A DNA stretch of 24,252 bases from CAG-390 sp964384555 (GTDB lineage: Bacteria; Bacillota; Clostridia; Oscillospirales; CAG-272). Positions 23,774 through 24,252 of this stretch are shown in pieces. The notes under the pieces are model-generated. The model saw only the letters and a list, made by a program, of their open reading frames with translations, had not been told where the DNA came from and made no database searches. A program made the position numbers and the translations under genes. The DNA is taken from NCBI GenBank assembly GCA_964384555.1, contig CAYLLA010000025.1, positions 1 through 24,252 of the forward strand, written 5' to 3'. Position 1 is the first letter of the stretch. The number at the start of each line of letters is the position of its first letter.

Positions 23774-23945
23774 ATCTGCTTCGCAGATGATGTACGCTTC
23801 GCGCGGATTATATACACGCTGCGCGTGATTATATACAGCACTCCGTGCTGATGATATACAAGCGCCTGCGGCGCTTGATGATATACACGCGCTCCGCGCG
23901 TGATGATATGCATCGCCTGCGGCGATGATTGCGGAAGAAATCCGC
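23774..23945. repeat. Array of short hairpins separated by a near-constant 10-nt linker
   Basis: Seven small inverted repeats occur in a row, with three-base loops of the form TNC: 23774-23788 (TTC), 23795-23803 (TTC), 23816-23826 (TGC), 23837-23849 (TCC), 23860-23876 (TGC), 23887-23901 (TCC) and 23911-23927 (TGC). A further stem, GCGGA/TCCGC at 23931-23935/23941-23945, ends the array. The arms (3 to 7 bp) differ between units but are perfectly self-complementary. The linkers read GATGATGTAC, GATTATATAC (twice), GATGATATAC (twice) and GATGATATGC. It is non-coding on both strands as far as I can see. Confidence 0.85.
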
Positions 23946-23990
23946 GAGCGAATTTCAAATTAAATGAATTTGTTCTGTATTTTTCGCCGT

Positions 23991-24012
23991 AGGGGCGACC
24001 TGCGGTCGCCCG
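23991..24012. repeat. Single GC-rich hairpin element with TGC loop
   Basis: GGGCGACC (23993-24000) and GGTCGCCC (24004-24011) form a perfect 8-bp stem with the loop TGC, the same loop type as in the array upstream. The context GTAGGGGCGACC is familiar to me as a dispersed intergenic repeat of gut clostridia. Confidence 0.7.
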
Positions 24013-24082
24013 CGACAAAGAATATCGCATTCGTTTACGGCTGTAGGCGAAAGATGCGACTTTAGTTAGGCTCCCACCGAGC

Positions 24083-24114
24083 GGAGCTGTCGCGGCTCGC
24101 CCGCGACTGAAGGA
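24083..24114. repeat. Dispersed intergenic repeat copy 1 (GGAGCTGTC ... GACTGAAGGAG)
   Basis: The element starts GGAGCTGTC and ends GACTGAAGGAG. Its centre is a 7-bp stem (24089-24095 with 24101-24107) with a five-base loop. A related half in the opposite direction lies at 24174-24190. Confidence 0.6.
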
Positions 24115-24173
24115 GAACGTGGCACTAAAGAGTGCGCTGTTCTATACCAAATGCGGATTTTATAGATCCGCAG

Positions 24174-24251
24174 GCTCCTTCCGTCACGCTATCGCGTGCT
24201 TCTCGCTGCGGCTCGGTCACGCTCGGGCTCTGACAGCCCACCGGGCTGTCA
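24174..24251. repeat. Dispersed intergenic repeat copy 2, inverted and expanded
   Basis: GCTCCTTCCGTCACGC at the left resembles the reverse complement of the right half of copy 1 (10 of 11 bases for GACTGAAGGAG versus GACGGAAGGAG). It contains stems CACGC/GCGTG (24185-24189 with 24194-24198) and a perfect 9-bp stem TGACAGCCC/GGGCTGTCA (24231-24239 with 24243-24251) with loop ACC. The element runs to the window edge. Confidence 0.55.
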
Positions 24252-24252
24252 T

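Larger units (their letters stand above)
23742..24252. other. Non-coding, repeat-rich intergenic tract at the right edge
   Basis: Over about 510 bases no reading frame looks like a gene; the frames present are composed of the repeats themselves. The content is the hairpin array, one single hairpin and two copies of a dispersed repeat, listed separately. The stretches 23946-23990 and 24013-24082 are AT-mixed with no feature I can name. No tRNA or other structured RNA gene was recognised. Confidence 0.7.

Noticed and set aside
23774..23945. CRISPR-like array
   Set aside because: The repeated part is only 10 nt, the intervening parts are self-complementary and of 9-17 nt, and no cas genes are present.
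23650..24030. 126-residue minus-strand frame over the repeat tract
   Set aside because: Its residues repeat as ARVYHQ/VYIITR-like units that are translations of the hairpin linkers, and it has no ribosome site.

Overview
The window looks like a chromosomal segment from a gut-type Clostridia/Oscillospirales-like bacterium (Bacillota). The evidence is a moderately GC-rich genome, consensus TTGACA/TATAAT promoters with 17-nt spacers, AGGAGG-type ribosome sites, a clostridial rpsF-ssb-rpsR operon, a DUF5685/DnaJ pair, a YnbB-type PLP protein, an (S/P)PxTG-like sorting signal and hairpin-rich intergenic repeats. This placement is inference; there is no rRNA marker in the window. TGA is used as a normal stop codon by most genes here.

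Layout. 1-211 (+): C-terminal end of a cell-wall-sorted surface protein, then a bidirectional terminator. 267-1686 (-): rpsF-ssb-rpsR with a perfect sigma-A promoter and a structured leader; ssb is broken by two adjacent in-frame TGA codons. 1760-4287 (+): a lone GH106-like glycoside hydrolase with its own promoter. 4352-6172 (+): an ECF sigma factor followed by a protein with two membrane segments. 6242-7331 (-): a membrane-anchored ComEC-type metallo-beta-lactamase-fold hydrolase, divergent from 7341-9456 (+), a GyrB/ParE-like type II topoisomerase subunit with no A subunit beside it. A perfect 54-bp palindrome at 9484-9537 separates it from a convergent operon. 9551-15108 (-): murD, murI, ynbB-like gene, small lipoprotein and cysteine desulfurase, i.e. 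peptidoglycan precursor synthesis plus PLP enzymes. 15215-17240 (-): a surface protein with Ig-like domains, cysteine pairs and a C-terminal anchor. 17372-20532 (-): SDR reductase, DUF5685 protein, DnaJ-like protein and membrane protein. 20607-23741 (+): melA (GH4 alpha-galactosidase) and a solute-binding lipoprotein, a likely alpha-galactoside uptake and hydrolysis unit whose permeases are not in the window. 23742-24252: a non-coding tract made largely of short hairpins.

The most unusual items are the double TGA inside an otherwise perfectly conserved ssb, and the array at 23774-23945, where a nearly constant 10-nt linker alternates with hairpins that differ in arm sequence but keep self-complementarity and a three-base TNC loop. 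No complete defence, mobile or CRISPR system was found.
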